Counted from the first letter of the stretch, positions 45,034 through 54,676 are shown. The stretch: 64,000 nucleotides of DNA from Phaeobacter gallaeciensis (GCF_001678945.1 NZ_CP015124.1:1733501-1797500), one strand, 5' to 3'. A program made the numbers and translations. Notes: generated by a model from the letters alone, not told the origin.

Positions 45034-46008
45034 ATGCGCTTTCTTCCACAGCGAAAACGGTTTTCGGACCTGACCGGCCAGGAGATCCTGGCGCTGGCCA
45101 TTTCATCCGAAGAAGACGACGCCCGGATCTATCGCGGCTATGCCGCGCGGCTGCGGGAGGATTTTCCTGCCACCGCGAAGATGTTCGATGGCATGGCCGC
45201 CGAAGAGGATGAGCACCGCACCCGGCTGATCGCCTTGCATGAACAGCGGTTTGGCCCGGCGATCCCGCTGATCCGGCGGGAACACGTGGCCGGTTATTAC
45301 AACCGTCGCCCAATCTGGCTGATGGAGAACCTCAGCCTTGAGCGGATCCGCGAAGAAGCCAAGGCGATGGAGGCGGAGGCCGAACGCTTCTACCTCGCCG
45401 CAGCAGCCCGCACCCAAGATGCCGCCACCCGCAAATTGCTGGGCGATCTGGCGGCCGCCGAAGCGGGTCACCGCGACACCGCCGCCGAGCTGGAAGAGGC
45501 GCATCTGACGGGCGATGCGCGATCTGAGGAAGACCGCACCGCGCACCGGCAGTTCGTGCTGACCTGGGTGCAGCCGGGGCTGGCCGGGCTGATGGACGGT
45601 TCGGTCTCCACCCTGGCGCCGATCTTTGCTACCGCCTTTGCCACGCAGGACACCTGGACAACCTTCCTGGTCGGCGTTGCTGCCTCTGTGGGGGCGGGCA
45701 TTTCCATGGGCTTTACCGAGGCAGCCTCGGACGATGGCGAGCTGTCGGGGCGCGGATCGCCGATGAAACGGGGCATTGCCTCGGGGGTGATGACAACGCT
45801 CGGCGGGCTTGGCCATGCCCTGCCCTATCTGATCCCCGAGTTCTGGACCGCGACGACCATCGCCTTTGTCATCGTGTTCGTGGAACTCTGGGCAATTGCC
45901 TGGATCCAGAACAAATACATGGAGACACCGTTCTGGCGCGCCACGCTGCAGGTGGTTCTGGGGGGAGCACTGGTTCTGGGCGCGGGCGCCCTGATCGGCA
46001 GCGGCTGA
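45034..46008 (+). CDS. mbfA: Membrane-bound ferritin-like iron exporter MbfA
   Basis: This 324-residue protein has an N-terminal ferritin/rubrerythrin-like domain (about 15-165) with di-iron-type acids: SSEEDDARIYRGY at 24-36 and AAEEDEHR at 55-62, and a second set in EAEAERFY and AAAEAGHRD. A C-terminal VIT1-like membrane domain (about 175-324) with several hydrophobic segments and GFTEAASDDGE follows. This fusion is MbfA, which exports iron and protects against iron and peroxide stress in Agrobacterium and Bradyrhizobium. GATGAGG precedes the ATG, and an Irr box lies at 45004-45018. Confidence 0.9.
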   Translation: MRFLPQRKRFSDLTGQEILALAISSEEDDARIYRGYAARLREDFPATAKMFDGMAAEEDEHRTRLIALHEQRFGPAIPLIRREHVAGYYNRRPIWLMENLSLERIREEAKAMEAEAERFYLAAAARTQDAATRKLLGDLAAAEAGHRDTAAELEEAHLTGDARSEEDRTAHRQFVLTWVQPGLAGLMDGSVSTLAPIFATAFATQDTWTTFLVGVAASVGAGISMGFTEAASDDGELSGRGSPMKRGIASGVMTTLGGLGHALPYLIPEFWTATTIAFVIVFVELWAIAWIQNKYMETPFWRATLQVVLGGALVLGAGALIGSG

Positions 46009-46023
46009 CCGTCCGGAGCTACA

Positions 46024-46107
46024 GCGGCGGAATGCTCCCGCCCGTCGGCAACAGGCCCAAGGCCTGCCCCCTCCCGTTGGGCATAGCGCCGCGCCGACGC
46101 GCGGCGG
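46024..46107 (-). repeat. Dispersed GC-rich repeat, copy 3 (inverted)
   Basis: Read on the minus strand it has CCGCCGCGCGTCGGCGCGGCG, then GCCCAACGGGAGG, a central palindrome GGCAGGCCTTGGGCCTGTTGCC, and GACGGGCGGGAGC. The order of blocks is the same as in the copies at 31829-31914 and 58981-59057. It begins 15 bases behind the mbfA stop. Confidence 0.6.
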
Positions 46108-46564
46108 GTTGCGCACCATCACCACCGGGGCACAGGCCGAAGCAGGAAAAACCATAGCCAAAGCATATCCCTGCCGTGCGCCAGCGCGGCGCGGTCCAAC
46201 GGGAGCCCTGCATGTTTCATGAAGAGGCGACGGGCGGGAGGGGCGCGCCTTACCCTAATCGCAGTCACTGCTGCGGCGGGCTTGAAAGCCGCGAGGTTTC
46301 GCCAGACATATCCTGACAACACCCCGGCGATCCAACGTACCGCTACTTGTTTCCCAATGTCAGACAGGCAGTTCGATTTTGCAGAAATCAAAAAAACATA
46401 TAGTTTTAAAGTAGTTTCAATTCACTACACGACGTACAGCACGTCGCCTGTTGTGCGTCTACTGCCTCAGTACCCCCAAGGGACGAAAGCCCGTTTTCCA
46501 CAGGCTATCCACGAATTAGCCCACAGGGATTTCCAGATGGCTTTGTGATCCGGGAACACGGTAT

Positions 46565-46603
46565 TTTCTGTCACGGGCCGACGCAGGAAGCATCTGACAG
46601 AAA
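46565..46603 (+). promoter_or_regulatory. Nine-base inverted repeat before the small ORF
   Basis: TTTCTGTCA at 46565-46573 is exactly inverted as TGACAGAAA at 46595-46603, with a 21-base loop. It ends 43 bases before the ATG of the 53-codon ORF. It could be a leader hairpin, a terminator of an unseen RNA, or a protein-binding site. Confidence 0.4.
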
Positions 46604-46646
46604 CCAGCGTTTGGCCCCTTGAGAACTGTCAACAATAGGATGACTA

Positions 46647-46808
46647 ATGAACAAATCTTCCTGCAAACAACAGAAATCCAACCTCCTAGGCATCAAAAGT
46701 AAGACGCGTATTGGAGAGGTGAGCATTCTAATGCGCACCAGCAGCCCTGCATTGATCGGCTTCACCGTCGCAGCCGGTTTGGCGTTCTGGTGGATGATCC
46801 TCGGCTAA
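46647..46808 (+). CDS. Small single-pass membrane protein candidate, 53 residues
   Basis: The frame from ATG 46647 has AGGA six bases upstream, a near-ideal ribosome site. The product has a basic N-terminal half (MNKSSCKQQKSN, then KSKTRIGEV) and a C-terminal hydrophobic segment of about 17 residues (PALIGFTVAAGLAFWWMILG) at the very end, the layout of a tail-anchored or small single-pass membrane protein. A second ATG at 46731 would give only the membrane part (25 residues). No family is recognised. It stands alone between mbfA and the AEC gene. Confidence 0.5.
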   Translation: MNKSSCKQQKSNLLGIKSKTRIGEVSILMRTSSPALIGFTVAAGLAFWWMILG

Positions 46809-46986
46809 AACATATTGGTCAGGCGCCTTTGAGGGGGGCCTCTATCTCCTCCCTCACCGCCTGTTTGATGGTCCCGAATGCCGTTACGGCCAGTACATCC
46901 ACCAGCCTACTGCAAACCCGGGCCGAAAATGCCAGCCGACGCAATCAGGCTTTTCGTTTTGGTAAAATCAGGTTACCAGTTCAGCG

Positions 46987-47916
46987 ATGGCTGACATATT
47001 CTTCAGAACCCTGCCCTTCTTTGCGATCATCGGCCTTGGCTACTGGGCCGGGCGCACGCGGTTCTTCACCGAAGAGGCCACGGCCTATCTGACGAAATTT
47101 GTCTTCTTCTTCCCACTTTCGGCGATGATTTTCCGCTTTGCCGCCAACCTGTCCTTTGCCGAGGTCTTCGATCCCAACCTGATCCTCGGCTATCTGGCAG
47201 GCACCGTCGCGGTCTACCTTATCGCCACGGCGGTGGCGGCCCTCAGGGGTCTGGATGTGCCCACCGCAGCGGTCGAGGCGCAATGCGCCGCCATCGGCAA
47301 CGTCGGCTTCCTCGGGTTGCCGATGATGGCGATCCTGTTCGGCGAAGCCTCCATCGGGCCGATGATGGTGGTGCTGAGCGTCGATCTGGTGGTGTTCTCC
47401 TCGCTCATCGTCATCCTGATCAATGCCGGGCGCGGATCAGGTCTGGGGCCGCGCACCCTGAAACTGGTCGCAATGGGACTAGTGCGAAATCCGATGATCG
47501 TGGCCATCGTCGCCGGGCTGGCCTGGTCCGCCTCGGCGCAGCCGATCCCGGCGCCGGTCAATGATTTCCTGTCGATCCTCGGCGGCGCCGCCACCCCCGG
47601 CGCGCTTTTTGCCATCGGCGCCTCGCTGGCCTCGAAATCGGCCGAGCGCATGCAGGTTGCCGTCTGGCTCAGCTTTGCCAAGCTGGTGCTGCATCCGCTC
47701 TGCGTTGCCATTGGCGTGTTGTGGCTGGTGCCCGTCGCCAGCTTTCCGGCCTCGGTGGCCATCGCGGCAGCCTCGCTGCCGGTGGCGGGCAATGTCTACA
47801 TGCTGGCGCAGCATTACAACGTCGCGCCGCACCGGGTTTCAGCGGCGATTCTGATTTCGACCGCGCTGTCGATCCTGACCGTACCGCTGGCTATCGCCTG
47901 GGCGTCTGGACTTTAA
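46987..47916 (+). CDS. AEC-family transporter (auxin efflux carrier-like)
   Basis: This 309-residue membrane protein has about ten hydrophobic segments in two halves, with the conserved GYWAGR near 17-22 and QCAAIGNVGFLGLPMM near 98-113 that mark AEC carriers (malonate, malate and other organic acid transporters). It is the normal length. The ribosome site is weak. It is not clearly in an operon: the next gene is 134 bases downstream. Substrate unknown. Confidence 0.83.
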   Translation: MADIFFRTLPFFAIIGLGYWAGRTRFFTEEATAYLTKFVFFFPLSAMIFRFAANLSFAEVFDPNLILGYLAGTVAVYLIATAVAALRGLDVPTAAVEAQCAAIGNVGFLGLPMMAILFGEASIGPMMVVLSVDLVVFSSLIVILINAGRGSGLGPRTLKLVAMGLVRNPMIVAIVAGLAWSASAQPIPAPVNDFLSILGGAATPGALFAIGASLASKSAERMQVAVWLSFAKLVLHPLCVAIGVLWLVPVASFPASVAIAAASLPVAGNVYMLAQHYNVAPHRVSAAILISTALSILTVPLAIAWASGL

Positions 47917-48050
47917 TCTCCACCAACCGGCCAGCATTCAGTCTTTTGCAAAGCTTCTGACGCAAAAAGGCTGCGACAGGGCGCCGCGACACTGGACCCG
48001 GCCCCCGTCGGCGGGTAGCTGATAGGCACTCATTTGCAAGGAGCCTCACC

Positions 48051-48884
48051 ATGGAAACCGTATCGGAAAACAAATGCTTTGGCGGCGTGCAGGGCGTCTA
48101 CCGGCACAAGAGCACGGTCACCAACTGCGATATGACCTTTGGCCTGTTCCTGCCGGAAGAGGCAAAGGATGGTCCGGTGCCGCTCCTGTGGTTCCTGTCC
48201 GGGCTGACCTGCACCCATGAAAACGCCATGACCAAGGCGGGCGCGCAGGCCTGGTGCGCCGAGCAGGGCATCGCCATTGTTTTCCCCGACACCTCGCCGC
48301 GCGGCGATGATGTGGCTGACGATGAAAACTACGACCTGGGCAAGGGCGCGGGGTTCTACGTGAATGCAACCCAGGATCCCTGGGCGCCGCATTACCAGAT
48401 GTGGGACTATATCGCCGAAGAACTGCCCGCCTTTCTGGGCGCAAACTTCTCGGTCGATCTGGAGCGGCAAGCGATCTCCGGCCACTCCATGGGCGGCCAT
48501 GGCGCGCTGACGCTGGCGATGAACCTGCCGGGCCGGTTCCGCTCGGTCTCGGCCTTTGCGCCGATCTGCAACCCGACCGCCAGCGACTGGGGCCGCAAGC
48601 AGCTGACCGCCTATCTGGGCGCGGATGAGGCGGCATGGGCGAAACATGACGCCAGCCTGATGATGCGCGACACCGGTTTTGACGGACCGGTTCTTGTCGA
48701 CACTGGCACCGCCGACCAGTTCTATGAGCTGCTGCGCCCCGAAGCCCTGTCACAGGCTGTCGCCGAACGCCGCCAGCAGGCCACGCTGCGGCTGCAACCG
48801 GGCTATGACCACAGCTATTTCTTCATCTCCACCTTCATGGAAGAGCATGTCTCGTTTCACGCCGAGGCGCTGTACCGGGACTGA
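48051..48884 (+). CDS. fghA: S-formylglutathione hydrolase
   Basis: This 277-residue esterase hydrolyses S-formylglutathione to formate and glutathione in formaldehyde detoxification. The nucleophile S146 lies in GHSMGGHG, and the family motifs GLTCTHENAM, FPDTSPRG and GYDHSYFFI, which carries the catalytic histidine, are all present. Length matches FrmB/esterase D. CAAGGAG precedes the ATG. The usual partner, glutathione-dependent formaldehyde dehydrogenase, is not next to it. The transhydrogenase gene follows after 21 bases. Confidence 0.92.
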   Translation: METVSENKCFGGVQGVYRHKSTVTNCDMTFGLFLPEEAKDGPVPLLWFLSGLTCTHENAMTKAGAQAWCAEQGIAIVFPDTSPRGDDVADDENYDLGKGAGFYVNATQDPWAPHYQMWDYIAEELPAFLGANFSVDLERQAISGHSMGGHGALTLAMNLPGRFRSVSAFAPICNPTASDWGRKQLTAYLGADEAAWAKHDASLMMRDTGFDGPVLVDTGTADQFYELLRPEALSQAVAERRQQATLRLQPGYDHSYFFISTFMEEHVSFHAEALYRD

Positions 48885-48905
48885 TCCGCAAAAGGACCGA
48901 ACCAC

Positions 48906-50369
48906 ATGAGCCAGTACGACTACGATCTTGTCATCATCGGCTCTGGCCCCTCGGGCCGGACTGCCGCCATTCAGGCCGGGAAACTCAAACGGCGGGTGCT
49001 GGTCATCGACCGCAAGGACCGGCTGGGGGGCGTTTCGGTGCACACCGGCACGGTGCCGTCGAAAACCCTGCGGGAAACGGTGCTGAACCTCACCGGCTGG
49101 CGCGAGCGCAGTTTCTACGGCCGCGCCTACCGGGTGAAGGATCAGATCGACGCCGAGGACCTGAAGGCGCGCCTCCACATGACGCTGGACCACGAGGTAG
49201 ACGTGCTGGAGCACCAGTTCAACCGCAACCACGTGGACTGGCTGGCAGGGCTTGCGCGCTTTACCGGTCCAAACGAGATTGAAGTGGCGACAGAGGCCGG
49301 CGACACCACTCGGATCACCGGCGAGAAATTCCTGATCGCCACCGGCACCCGCACCTATCGCCCCGATGACGTGCCCTTTAACGGCAAGACCGTGGTCGAT
49401 GGCGACGAGTTCCTGGAAATGGAGGAAATCCCGCGCTCGCTGATCGTGGTCGGTGCCGGGGTCATCGGCGTGGAATATGCCACCATGTTCTCGGCGCTTG
49501 ATGTGCGAGTGACCCTGATCGAGCCGCGCGAGACCTTCCTGGATTTCATCGACCGCACCATCATCGAGGATTTCACCCATCAGATCCGCGAAAACGGTGT
49601 CGACCTACGGCTTGGCTCGGCCATCGAGAAGATCGAGGACGAAGGCAGCCATATCGAGGTCAGCATGGCCAATGGCCGCCATGTGCGCGGTGAAATGCTG
49701 CTGTTCGCGGCCGGACGCATGGGCAATACCGACAATCTTAACCTCAAGGCCGTGGGGCTGGAGACCGACCACCGAGGCCGCATCAGCGTCGAGCGCAAGA
49801 CCTACCAGACCTCGGTGCCGCATGTGTATGCCACCGGCGATGTGATCGGGCACCCCTCGCTCGCCTCCACATCCCTGCAGCAGGGCCGCGTCGCCGCCTG
49901 TCACGCGCTGGAGACGCCCACCGTACCCGAAAGCCCCTGGTTCCCCTATGGCATCTACTCGGTGCCGGAAATCTCCACCTGCGGCATGTCCGAGGAAGAG
50001 CTACAGGAGCGCGGTGTGCCCTATGAGGTCGGAATCGCGCGGTTCCGCGAAACCTCCCGCGGGCATATCATGGGGCTGGAACACGGCATGCTGAAGATGC
50101 TGTTCTCCCTCAAAACCCGCCGGGTGCTGGGCGTGCAGATCGTCGGCGAAGGCGCGACCGAGCTTATTCACATTGCCCAGGCGGTGCTGAACCTTCAGGG
50201 CACGGTGGAATACTTCGTCCAGAACACCTTCAACTACCCGACCCTGGCCGAAGCCTACAAGATCGCGGGTCTGGATGCCTTCAACCGGATGCCCATCCCG
50301 GATGAGTTCAAGGTGAAGCAGCCGACCAAAGCGCCCGAGAAATCAGAGCCTAAAAAGGCGAAAGAGTGA
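48906..50369 (+). CDS. sthA: Soluble pyridine nucleotide transhydrogenase
   Basis: This 487-residue flavoprotein has the FAD site [14 protein letters not shown] near 12-25, the second nucleotide site [12 protein letters not shown] near 180-191, and YATGDVIG near 310. Where dihydrolipoamide dehydrogenases carry two redox cysteines, here the segment is [13 protein letters not shown], with neither, as in SthA. It balances NADPH and NADH. It ends with a Lys/Pro/Glu-rich tail of about 20 residues. Its stop overlaps the next start (GTGA). Confidence 0.9.
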   Translation: MSQYDYDLVIIGSGPSGRTAAIQAGKLKRRVLVIDRKDRLGGVSVHTGTVPSKTLRETVLNLTGWRERSFYGRAYRVKDQIDAEDLKARLHMTLDHEVDVLEHQFNRNHVDWLAGLARFTGPNEIEVATEAGDTTRITGEKFLIATGTRTYRPDDVPFNGKTVVDGDEFLEMEEIPRSLIVVGAGVIGVEYATMFSALDVRVTLIEPRETFLDFIDRTIIEDFTHQIRENGVDLRLGSAIEKIEDEGSHIEVSMANGRHVRGEMLLFAAGRMGNTDNLNLKAVGLETDHRGRISVERKTYQTSVPHVYATGDVIGHPSLASTSLQQGRVAACHALETPTVPESPWFPYGIYSVPEISTCGMSEEELQERGVPYEVGIARFRETSRGHIMGLEHGMLKMLFSLKTRRVLGVQIVGEGATELIHIAQAVLNLQGTVEYFVQNTFNYPTLAEAYKIAGLDAFNRMPIPDEFKVKQPTKAPEKSEPKKAKE

Positions 50370-50821
50370 GCGCGCTTTTCATCGATGCCGACGCCTGCCC
50401 GGTCAAGGCAGAGGCCGAGCGGGTCGCCACCCGTCACGGGCTGAAGATGTTCGTGGTCTCCAACGGCGGCTTGCGCCCCTCGGCCAATCCGCTGGTGGAA
50501 ACCGTGATCGTCTCCGAAGGCGCCGATGTGGCCGATATGTGGATCGCCGAACGCTGCGGACCGGGCGATGTGGTGGTGACCGGCGATATCCCTCTCGCCG
50601 CCAAATGCATCGAGACCGGCGCCCGGGTACTGCGCCACAATGGCGAACGCTTCACCGAGGCCAACATTGGCCAGCAGCTGGCGATGCGCGACCTGATGGC
50701 CGATCTGCGCGCCGCCAACCCGCTTGGCGCGGGGGGCAGCGGCAAGGGCTTCACCAAAGCGGACCGCTCGCGGTTTCTGGACAGTCTGGAGCGCGAGATC
50801 CGGGCCGCCAAAAAGTCCTGA
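50366..50821 (+). CDS. YaiI/YqxD family protein (DUF188)
   Basis: This 151-residue protein matches UPF0178: it opens with [18 protein letters not shown], with FVVSNGG and later [17 protein letters not shown]. These acidic clusters resemble a PIN-like nuclease fold, but function is unproven. The GTG start at 50366 overlaps the sthA stop. The next gene lies 94 bases further. Confidence 0.87.
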   Translation: MSALFIDADACPVKAEAERVATRHGLKMFVVSNGGLRPSANPLVETVIVSEGADVADMWIAERCGPGDVVVTGDIPLAAKCIETGARVLRHNGERFTEANIGQQLAMRDLMADLRAANPLGAGGSGKGFTKADRSRFLDSLEREIRAAKKS

Positions 50822-50915
50822 ACGAAAACAATTTTCCGGCAACAAAGTCTCACCCAGAGCCTTGCGGCGGAGAGGCAACTCCGTCACTGATCAGGCAAGC
50901 GTGCAGGGGGGGCCC

Positions 50916-51878
50916 ATGAGTCAGGAAATCAAAGTCAGCGTTCTGGGGCTTCTGGCCGCCGCCGGATCGGCCATCAGTTTCTCCGTCATCGACGTGATCT
51001 TCAAATTCCTGTCCGGGGACTACCCCCTTTATCAGGTGGTCATGGTCCGCTCTGTGGTGGCGCTTCTGGTGCTGGCGGCGGTGATTATTCCCCTCGAAGG
51101 GGGATTTAACATCCTGCGCACCCGGCAGCCGAAACTGCACCTGATGCGCTGCTGCGCGGTGCTGTTTGCCAACATCTGCTTCTTCACCGGGCTGGCCATC
51201 ATGCCCATCGCCGAGGCCGTCGCCATCGCCTTTGCCACGCCGCTGATCGTGACTGCCCTGTCGGTCGTTGTGCTGAAGGAACGCGTCGGTCCCTGGCGCT
51301 GGGGTGCAGTGGCTGTGGGGTTCCTTGGCATTCTGATCATCATGCGGCCCGGCCCCGGCAGTTTCCAGGCCGCCGCGATCCTGCCATTCCTGGGCGCCTG
51401 CGGCTATGCCACGCTGCACGTGCTGACCCGCCGGGCGGGCGGCGCCGACAAGGCGGCGACCCTGTCGTTCTACCCCACCTTCGGCTTTCTTGTGGTCAGC
51501 GCGCTGGTCGGCCTTTTCACCGGTGACGGGCGGTTTGCCACCGGCGACAACGCCGCAGTGGATTACATCCTGCGCGCCTGGGTCTGGCCCGCGCCCCAGG
51601 ACTGGTGGCTGTTCATCGGGGTCGGACTGGCCGGATCCGTTGGAGGCTATCTGGTCAGCCAGGCCTACCGGCTGAACGAAGCAGGACTGGCCGCGCCGTT
51701 TGAGTATATCGCCATGCCGATGGCCGTGCTCTGGGGCGTTCTGGTGTTCGATGAATGGCCCGATCTGCCGGTCTGGGCCGGTTCGGCCTTGATCATCGGC
51801 GCCGGCCTTGTTTCAGTCTGGCGGGAAACCCGGCGCAGCCGCCCGGTGGCCCGCCCGCGCCCACGCTCGGCCGGGTAA
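50916..51878 (+). CDS. EamA/DMT-family transporter
   Basis: This 320-residue membrane protein has about ten hydrophobic segments in two EamA repeats, opening LGLLAAAGSAISFSVIDVIFK and with EAVAIAFATPLIV near 104-116 typical of the RarD/YdcZ-like DMT exporters. ATG 50916 is chosen; the frame is open upstream to 50724 within the previous gene. GGGGGG lies before the ATG. The Arg/Pro-rich tail is cytoplasmic. The HAD gene follows after 23 bases. Confidence 0.82.
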   Translation: MSQEIKVSVLGLLAAAGSAISFSVIDVIFKFLSGDYPLYQVVMVRSVVALLVLAAVIIPLEGGFNILRTRQPKLHLMRCCAVLFANICFFTGLAIMPIAEAVAIAFATPLIVTALSVVVLKERVGPWRWGAVAVGFLGILIIMRPGPGSFQAAAILPFLGACGYATLHVLTRRAGGADKAATLSFYPTFGFLVVSALVGLFTGDGRFATGDNAAVDYILRAWVWPAPQDWWLFIGVGLAGSVGGYLVSQAYRLNEAGLAAPFEYIAMPMAVLWGVLVFDEWPDLPVWAGSALIIGAGLVSVWRETRRSRPVARPRPRSAG

Positions 51879-51901
51879 TGTAACGGAACAGGAAGCAGCA
51901 G

Positions 51902-52522
51902 ATGCCCATCGACGCCGTCGTTTTCGACATTGGCCGCGTGCTGATCGAATGGAACCCCGAGGCCTTCTTTGACGCCCGCCTCGGCCCAGAGCGCCGCAAG
52001 AGGCTGTTTGCCGAGGTCGATCTGCACGGGATGAATCTGGGCGTGGACCGCGGCGATGATTTCCGCGCCTCGGTCTACGGGCTGGCCGAGCGTCACCCGG
52101 AGTGGTCCGAGGAAATCCGCCACTGGCACGACAGCTGGATCGAAATGGCTTCTCCCGAGATCCCGCACTCGGTGCGACTGATGCGAGCGCTACAGGCCCG
52201 CGACATCCCAGTGTTTGCCCTGACCAATTTCGGCGTCGGCACCTTTGCCGTGGCGCGCCAGACCTATCCGTTTTTCGATGAATTCGATCGGGCCTTCGTG
52301 TCGGGCGATCTGCGCACCATCAAGCCCGAGCCCGAGATCTACGCGCATCTGGAACGCGACACAGGCATTGCGCCGGAGCGCCTGCTGTTCACCGATGACC
52401 GCCCCGAAAACATTGACGCCGCCGCGCAACGCGGCTGGCATACCCATCTATTCACCACACCCGACACCTGGGCCGCGCGCCTGGTGGCAGAGGGGCTGTT
52501 GACCCCAGAGGAGGCAAAATGA
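51902..52522 (+). CDS. HAD-IA family phosphatase (YihX-like)
   Basis: This 206-residue hydrolase has motif I DIGRVLIEW near 9-17, motif II FALTNFG, the motif III lysine in TIKPEPEIY, and motif IV FTDDRPENIDAA. The DxG form of motif I resembles YihX-type sugar phosphatases, and length agrees. The substrate is unknown. Its stop overlaps the next gene (ATGA), so the two proteins are probably made together. Confidence 0.85.
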   Translation: MPIDAVVFDIGRVLIEWNPEAFFDARLGPERRKRLFAEVDLHGMNLGVDRGDDFRASVYGLAERHPEWSEEIRHWHDSWIEMASPEIPHSVRLMRALQARDIPVFALTNFGVGTFAVARQTYPFFDEFDRAFVSGDLRTIKPEPEIYAHLERDTGIAPERLLFTDDRPENIDAAAQRGWHTHLFTTPDTWAARLVAEGLLTPEEAK

Positions 52523-53436
52523 GCATTCCATCCATCGGTTTCAAAGAGGGCGAGGCCCTGCTGGACTGGGTCGGCTTCACCGAGGCGCTGGCCAAGGGGC
52601 ATGATCTGCCCAAGGCGGAAATCGGCGATACTTTTCTGTACCGCGATCCCGACACGCTGCTCAGCCGCTCCGCCTGGATCGATGGCATGGGGCTGGCCGT
52701 AAAGACGGCGACGATCTTTCCCGGCAACCCCAAGGCGGGCAAGCCGATGGTCAATGGCGCGGTCTGTCTTTACTCCGATCAGGACGGTACCCTGGACGCG
52801 CTGGTGGATTTCCACCTGGTGACCAAGTGGAAGACCGCGGGCGACAGCCTGCTTGGCGCCATGCGTCTGGCCAACCCCGACAGCCGCGACATCCTGATCG
52901 TCGGAGCGGGTACCGTCGCCGGATCGCTGGTCGAGGCCTTTGGTGCCGCCTACCCCCGCGCCCAGATCCGGGTCTGGAACCGCACCCAGTCCAAGGCCGA
53001 AGAGATGAAGGCCAGCTATCCGCAGATCGAGGTCGCCGCCGATCTTGAAGCCGCCGTGCGCTCGGCCGATATCATCGTCACCTCCACCATGTCATCGACC
53101 CCGGTGGTTCAGGGCGCATGGCTGAAACCCGGCCAGCACCTGAACCTGATCGGTGCCTATCGCCCCGACATGCGCGAGACCGATGACGAGGCGCTTTGCC
53201 GCGCGCGCATCTATTGCGACAGCTTCGACACCACGCTGGATCACATCGGTGAGTTCAAGATCCCGCTGGCCGAAGGCGTCATCCAGCGCGGCGATGTGCT
53301 GGCGGATTTCTATTCCCTCGACAGTTTCCCTGCCTATGATCCGGAGGCGATCACCCTGTTCAAGAACGGCGGCGGCGCCCATCTGGACCTGATGACGAGC
53401 CGCCACATTCTGGAGAAATGGCGCGCGAAGGGCTGA
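52519..53436 (+). CDS. Ornithine cyclodeaminase / mu-crystallin family protein
   Basis: This 305-residue NAD(P)-dependent enzyme of the OCD/mu-crystallin family has the substrate segment SRSAWIDGMGLAVKTATIFPGN near 49-70, the Rossmann motif VGAGTVAGSLVEA near 125-137, and YCDSF near 232. Members include ornithine cyclodeaminase, alanine dehydrogenase and ketimine reductases, so the substrate is open. It overlaps the HAD phosphatase gene by four bases. Confidence 0.82.
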   Translation: MSIPSIGFKEGEALLDWVGFTEALAKGHDLPKAEIGDTFLYRDPDTLLSRSAWIDGMGLAVKTATIFPGNPKAGKPMVNGAVCLYSDQDGTLDALVDFHLVTKWKTAGDSLLGAMRLANPDSRDILIVGAGTVAGSLVEAFGAAYPRAQIRVWNRTQSKAEEMKASYPQIEVAADLEAAVRSADIIVTSTMSSTPVVQGAWLKPGQHLNLIGAYRPDMRETDDEALCRARIYCDSFDTTLDHIGEFKIPLAEGVIQRGDVLADFYSLDSFPAYDPEAITLFKNGGGAHLDLMTSRHILEKWRAKG

Positions 53437-53605
53437 CGTGCGGCCAATAATCAAAGCCTATGAAATATTGAAGGGACAAGGAGTAAGCCTGATCAATTCT
53501 CGATCTCGCCAGAGGAGCTGCGGTTTTCTGACGTCCTGTCGATGCAAGTGACCTTTGAGCCCGAAGATCGAACAGCATCAGGGTTGGAGGCCAAGGCGCG
53601 CGACA

Positions 53606-54628
53606 TCACGCACGCGCGTCTCGCAGGTACTCCAACCCAATCTCACCAGATTTTTCAAGGAAGCTCAGGACACTAAGAGTGAAACGGTTCTCCTTGCTTG
53701 GATCGAGGACGGGTTCACCATCGACCACCGTGATGCCATCAAACATCCGAGTGAATTGGCTTTGCCTTGCCTCTGACATGGTCCAGTCAGCATCAAAGGC
53801 AACGCCGTTTTCCGGCTGAACGACCAGCCCTTCTCCAGCAGTATCCAGTGTCGCATAGCCTTTATCATAGTTGGCGGCATGTACGCTGGAGAAGACGTCA
53901 ACCTGGAGTCTCAACTCGCCACGCTGGAATTCGTCCCGCCGTTTGGCCAGAAGATCGGCGCGTATTGCCGCCAAATCATCCTCTTGTAGCGGCTCGCCAA
54001 GCTCCGTCCGTTCCGTGGCATCCCCCGCGAATTGCCCGAACTCATCACTGCGCGCCATCTCAAACGTGGTTTTGATTGCATTCATTTGCATATCGACCAT
54101 CGCGTTGATCTGATGATCGATGAGCTCTTCTTCGGTCATGCCTACGTACTGCTCACCAAACAAGATCGACCGGGCATTACTGAGCATCTCTGCGCCCTGC
54201 GACGCAAGGGATGACTGCAGGCTGAATTTCATCTGCAACAGACCGGCTGCTTTTGTCTCATCGGACAGCTTCTGAGATTGCTCAAGCTCCAAATCGGACA
54301 GTATCGTGTCCTCCGGCAGGCCTTCTCCTGGTTCAAGTTCAAGATCCTGATTTGCCAGCCCGCGGAAAACCGCGCCAATAGTCTCCAACTCATTCCTGAC
54401 GAGAGATTGGATCTTTTCGAGAACATCCTGCGTCTTTCGCGACAGCGAGGCCGAGCCAACCGACGTAACCCTTGGATCAGAATAGACGCCAGTCATGTCT
54501 GTGCTGACACCACGGCTAAAAACACTGGCCGGGCCGGGCGATGCAGCAGGTTGTCCAGCCGGATCAGCCGCCTTGGGCTCTTGAAATAGCGAAGTCGTGT
54601 AAGTGCTAAAAGTATTATTGATTTGCAT
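53606..54628 (-). CDS. Unrecognised 340-residue protein
   Basis: No family is recognised. The product is acidic and mostly helical. The first 45 residues are Ser/Thr/Pro-rich and look disordered (opening MQINNTFSTYTT); the middle (about 60-200) is rich in Gln, Glu, Met and Leu, for instance EEELIDHQINAMVDMQMNAIK. No signal peptide or membrane segment is seen. GAGGT lies five bases before the ATG, and a perfect palindrome lies 49 bases upstream. Base composition is lower in GC than the neighbours, suggesting transfer. The N-terminus loosely recalls flagellar or secreted proteins, but this is not evidence of function. Confidence 0.65.
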   Translation of the reverse strand: MQINNTFSTYTTSLFQEPKAADPAGQPAASPGPASVFSRGVSTDMTGVYSDPRVTSVGSASLSRKTQDVLEKIQSLVRNELETIGAVFRGLANQDLELEPGEGLPEDTILSDLELEQSQKLSDETKAAGLLQMKFSLQSSLASQGAEMLSNARSILFGEQYVGMTEEELIDHQINAMVDMQMNAIKTTFEMARSDEFGQFAGDATERTELGEPLQEDDLAAIRADLLAKRRDEFQRGELRLQVDVFSSVHAANYDKGYATLDTAGEGLVVQPENGVAFDADWTMSEARQSQFTRMFDGITVVDGEPVLDPSKENRFTLSVLSFLEKSGEIGLEYLRDARA

Positions 54629-54676
54629 GGTTTACCTCACGATACGGCGGCCGAGCCTCGAATTGACCCATCCACT

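Larger units (their letters stand above)
46009..46986. other. 978-base spacer holding a repeat, hairpins and a small ORF
   Basis: Behind mbfA lies copy 3 of the dispersed repeat (46024-46107). From about 46200 to 46560 the DNA is lower in GC and shows only a small hairpin, CGACGT at 46430-46435 with ACGTCG at 46441-46446. A nine-base inverted repeat is at 46565-46603 and a 53-codon ORF at 46647-46808. The remaining 180 bases before the AEC gene show nothing recognisable apart from its presumed promoter. Confidence 0.5.

Noticed and set aside
46219-46548. 109-codon plus-strand frame starting MKRRRAGG
   Set aside because: No ribosome site, no family pattern, and codon use changes along the frame. 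The region is better described as non-coding.
53437-53605. Possible att site or tRNA remnant next to the accessory patch
   Set aside because: No tRNA-like arms and no matching direct repeat on the other side of the patch could be found by eye.
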